The notes below the pieces were generated by a model. The model did no database searches. It saw nothing but the letters and a program-made list of their open reading frames with translations, and was not told where the DNA came from. Of a stretch of DNA of 64,000 nt, positions 61,970-64,000 are shown in pieces. The position numbers were made by a program, and so were the translations under genes. Origin of the DNA: Achromobacter sp. Bel (GTDB lineage: Bacteria; Pseudomonadota; Gammaproteobacteria; Burkholderiales; Burkholderiaceae_B); NCBI RefSeq assembly GCF_012928505.1, contig NZ_JABBJN010000031.1, positions 1 through 64,000 of the forward strand, read 5' to 3'. Each line of letters starts with the position of its first letter. Position 1 is the first letter of the stretch.

Positions 61970-64000
61970 GTGAGTGGAAAGATCAGCAAGACATGGCTGG
62001 CAGTAGCCGGCGTTGTGGTTTTAGCAGGAGCCATCGGCGCGGGCTGGTGGATGGGCAAGGACCGCCAGGCGGTCGCGCCATCCCCCGTACCCGCGGCAAC
62101 CTCTCCGGCGGCGAACCCATCGGCACCGGCTTCCGGCGACGCCAAACCGGCGTTGCCGGCCAGTGCGGTGGTCGGCTCGGCTGATCCCTTTGCTGCATTG
62201 ACCTGCCAGCCGCGTCAATACAACGACACGCTGTCGCTCTCCGTCACGTTCACGCAACCGGTGGACGGCAAGGCGAACCTGGATAGTTTCCTCCAGGTGA
62301 CCGACATCGGCTCCACGTCCGGCAAGGACGACCAGGACAGCGAATCCGCCGCCTCTCCGAACGATCAGCCGGCTTCGGTCAAGCCGGGCGACGCCGCGCC
62401 GAAGGGCAAGATCGTCAAGGGCAACTGGGTCGTGGGCGAGAACCCGCGCATGGTGTATTTCCCGTACATCCAGCCGCAGCGCAAGTACGCGATCACGGTG
62501 CGTTCGGGCCTGCCCGGCGTGGGCGACAAGGTCGTGCTGGCTGAATCGTCGAATTGCGAGGTCAACACTCAGGCCATGCCGCCGTCGTTCTACTTCGCCA
62601 GCCGCGGCGTCGTGCTGCCGGCCGGCCAGAATGGCGGCCTGCCGGTGGCGACGGTCAACGTGTCCGAAGTCGACGTGCAGTTCCTGCGCGTGGCCCCGGA
62701 CCGTGTGCCGGAACTGTTCGAAACCGTCCTGGGTATCGGCCGCAACACGGCAGCCCAGTCCGACGATGAAGAAGGCGGCTACGACGAAGAAGACGGCTGG
62801 CGCTATTCGGACAACCGCAGCCTGAAGGGCTCGGTCAGCAACTGGGACCTGGACCGCCTGAATTCACTGACGACCAGCGTCTATCAAGGCCGTTTCCTGA
62901 CCGACGACAAGCCCAACCGCCGCCATGTGACGTTCCTGCCGGTCGAAGGCGTGAAGGAACTGCAAGAGCCCGGCATCTACATCGCGGTGATGAGCCAACC
63001 CGGCCGCTTCCGCTACGAGTACCAGGTCACGTATTTCTATGTCAGCGATATCGGCCTGCATGCGCGCCGCTATACCGACCGCATCGAAGCCTATTCCGTG
63101 TCGTTGAAGACCGGCCAGGCCATTTCGGGCGCCACGTTTGAATTGGTGGACGGCGCCGGCAAGGCGCTGGCCAAGGCCGCCGCCGATGCGCAAGGCCATG
63201 TCCGTTTCGAAGGCAGTTTCACCAATGCGCGTGTCATCCGCGCGTCGCGCGACAAGGAAATGACCGTTCTGGCGCTGGCCGAGCCGGCGTTGGACCTGTC
63301 GGAATTCGACACCGGTGGCCATACCTCGCGCCCGAACAACTTGTTCGTCTACGCGGGCCGCAACCTGTATCGCCCCGGCGAAACGTTCAATGTGTCGGTG
63401 CTGCCGCGTGATCTGGACGGCCGCGTGCTGACCCCGGCGCCGCTGACCGCCACGATCAAGCGCCCTGACGGCCGGGTGGTGCAGACCACCTTGTGGCAGC
63501 CCAAGAAAGACCTGGTGGGCTATGTCGAACGCGCGATCGAGCTGCCGCTGGATGCGCAGACCGGTTCGTGGCTGCTTGAGCTGCGGGTGGATCCCGCTTC
63601 GCGCGCGCCGGACGCGTCGTGGAAGTTCCAGGTCGAGGAATTCCTGCCCGAGCGCATGAAGATGGCGCTGACCTCCGAACAGGAAGTGCTGTCGATCGGC
63701 GACGACCTGACCGTCGATGTGCAGGGCGACTACCTGTATGGGGCGCCGGCCGCCGGCAATCGGTTGCTGTCGACCTTCCAGGTCAAGCGTGACCGCTTTG
63801 CGTTGGCCCAGCAATGGCCTGGCTTCATCTTCGGCGACGTGGCCGACGATTCGCGCCGCTCGTTCGGCGAGCTGCCGGAAACGGCGTTGGACGACAAGGG
63901 CCATGCGCAGTTGGAAGTCCCGTCGAGCACCGCCGGCACGCATTCGCCCATGAAGCTGCGGGTATCGGCCAGCCTGTTGGAATCCGGCGGCCGTCCGGTG
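61970..64000 (+). CDS. Alpha-2-macroglobulin family protein (5' part, runs off the window)
   Basis: An open frame starts at GTG 61970 (GGAGGGG upstream) and continues for 677 codons to the window end. N-terminal hydrophobic anchor (about 8-27; LAVAGVVVLAGAIGAGWW), a low-complexity Ala/Pro linker, and then repeated macroglobulin-type domains, including SVYQGRFLTDDKPNRRHV, the MG2-like NLFVYAGRNLYRPGETF (a hallmark of bacterial A2Ms) and FQVEEFLPERMKM. Bacterial A2Ms trap proteases in the periplasm and often pair with penicillin-binding protein 1C. The thioester region is not in the window. No lipobox is seen, unlike Escherichia coli YfhM. Confidence 0.88.
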   Translation, partial: MSGKISKTWLAVAGVVVLAGAIGAGWWMGKDRQAVAPSPVPAATSPAANPSAPASGDAKPALPASAVVGSADPFAALTCQPRQYNDTLSLSVTFTQPVDGKANLDSFLQVTDIGSTSGKDDQDSESAASPNDQPASVKPGDAAPKGKIVKGNWVVGENPRMVYFPYIQPQRKYAITVRSGLPGVGDKVVLAESSNCEVNTQAMPPSFYFASRGVVLPAGQNGGLPVATVNVSEVDVQFLRVAPDRVPELFETVLGIGRNTAAQSDDEEGGYDEEDGWRYSDNRSLKGSVSNWDLDRLNSLTTSVYQGRFLTDDKPNRRHVTFLPVEGVKELQEPGIYIAVMSQPGRFRYEYQVTYFYVSDIGLHARRYTDRIEAYSVSLKTGQAISGATFELVDGAGKALAKAAADAQGHVRFEGSFTNARVIRASRDKEMTVLALAEPALDLSEFDTGGHTSRPNNLFVYAGRNLYRPGETFNVSVLPRDLDGRVLTPAPLTATIKRPDGRVVQTTLWQPKKDLVGYVERAIELPLDAQTGSWLLELRVDPASRAPDASWKFQVEEFLPERMKMALTSEQEVLSIGDDLTVDVQGDYLYGAPAAGNRLLSTFQVKRDRFALAQQWPGFIFGDVADDSRRSFGELPETALDDKGHAQLEVPSSTAGTHSPMKLRVSASLLESGGRPV

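Overview
The window is GC-rich DNA from a betaproteobacterium of the family Alcaligenaceae, most likely Achromobacter or a close relative of Bordetella. Pointers are three tripartite-tricarboxylate (Bug-type) solute receptors, a BvgA/BvgS-like two-component pair next to a chaperone-usher fimbrial operon, a homoprotocatechuate (hpa) cluster, and housekeeping blocks in Burkholderiales order. Bases 1-11 match the 3' end of the Illumina TruSeq adapter, so the left edge is an assembly contig end and not natural sequence.

Layout. 12-2129 is a minus-strand PepSY/DUF2271/DUF4198 operon behind a Fur-like box. 2319-3280 holds HdeD-like and CrcB genes. 3345-6398 is hpnCDE (farnesyl diphosphate to squalene), followed by alr. 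7832-21216 is the most interesting part, a dispersed Bvg-like locus: an SDR gene, a BvgS-type hybrid kinase, a putative fimbrial adhesin, a REC-EAL protein with a degenerate receiver, three minor pilins, a 24-codon pilin-tail-like ORF, chaperone, usher, major pilin, and a divergent BvgA-type regulator. Three promoters here (adhesin, REC-EAL, major pilin) share an inverted heptad of the form TAGGAAA/TTTCCTA, centred 54-55 bp upstream of a -10 hexamer. This resembles Bordetella BvgA sites and suggests a regulon wired by the locus's own regulator.

21249-27712 is the hpa pathway (hpaI, hpaH, hpaG, an hpaF-hpaG fusion, hpaE, hpaD, hpaR) with two promoter/operator sets in its central divergent region. 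27832-31539 holds a hypothetical membrane protein, radA, a TauE/SafE permease and a small secreted protein. 31711-39959 looks like a sugar-acid or hydroxy-acid catabolic cluster: 2-hydroxyacid dehydrogenase, three Bug receptors, a DapA-family lyase, a GntR regulator, an Ldh2-type dehydrogenase and an HpcH/HpaI aldolase. 40087-42715 holds lysA, its divergent LysR regulator and rpsT.

42750-54714 is an envelope and housekeeping block: an orphan FecR, murJ, an SDR, adk, kdsB, a Trm112-like protein, an IgaA/UmoB-like membrane protein inserted on the opposite strand, lpxK, exbD, exbB, and xseA preceded by two inverted perfect DnaA boxes. 54829-64000 holds sodB, a chemoreceptor, a ClC antiporter, a thiolase, a DUF192 protein, a cold-shock protein, clpS and the 5' part of an alpha-2-macroglobulin gene that runs off the window. 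No tRNA, rRNA, CRISPR array or insertion sequence was seen.
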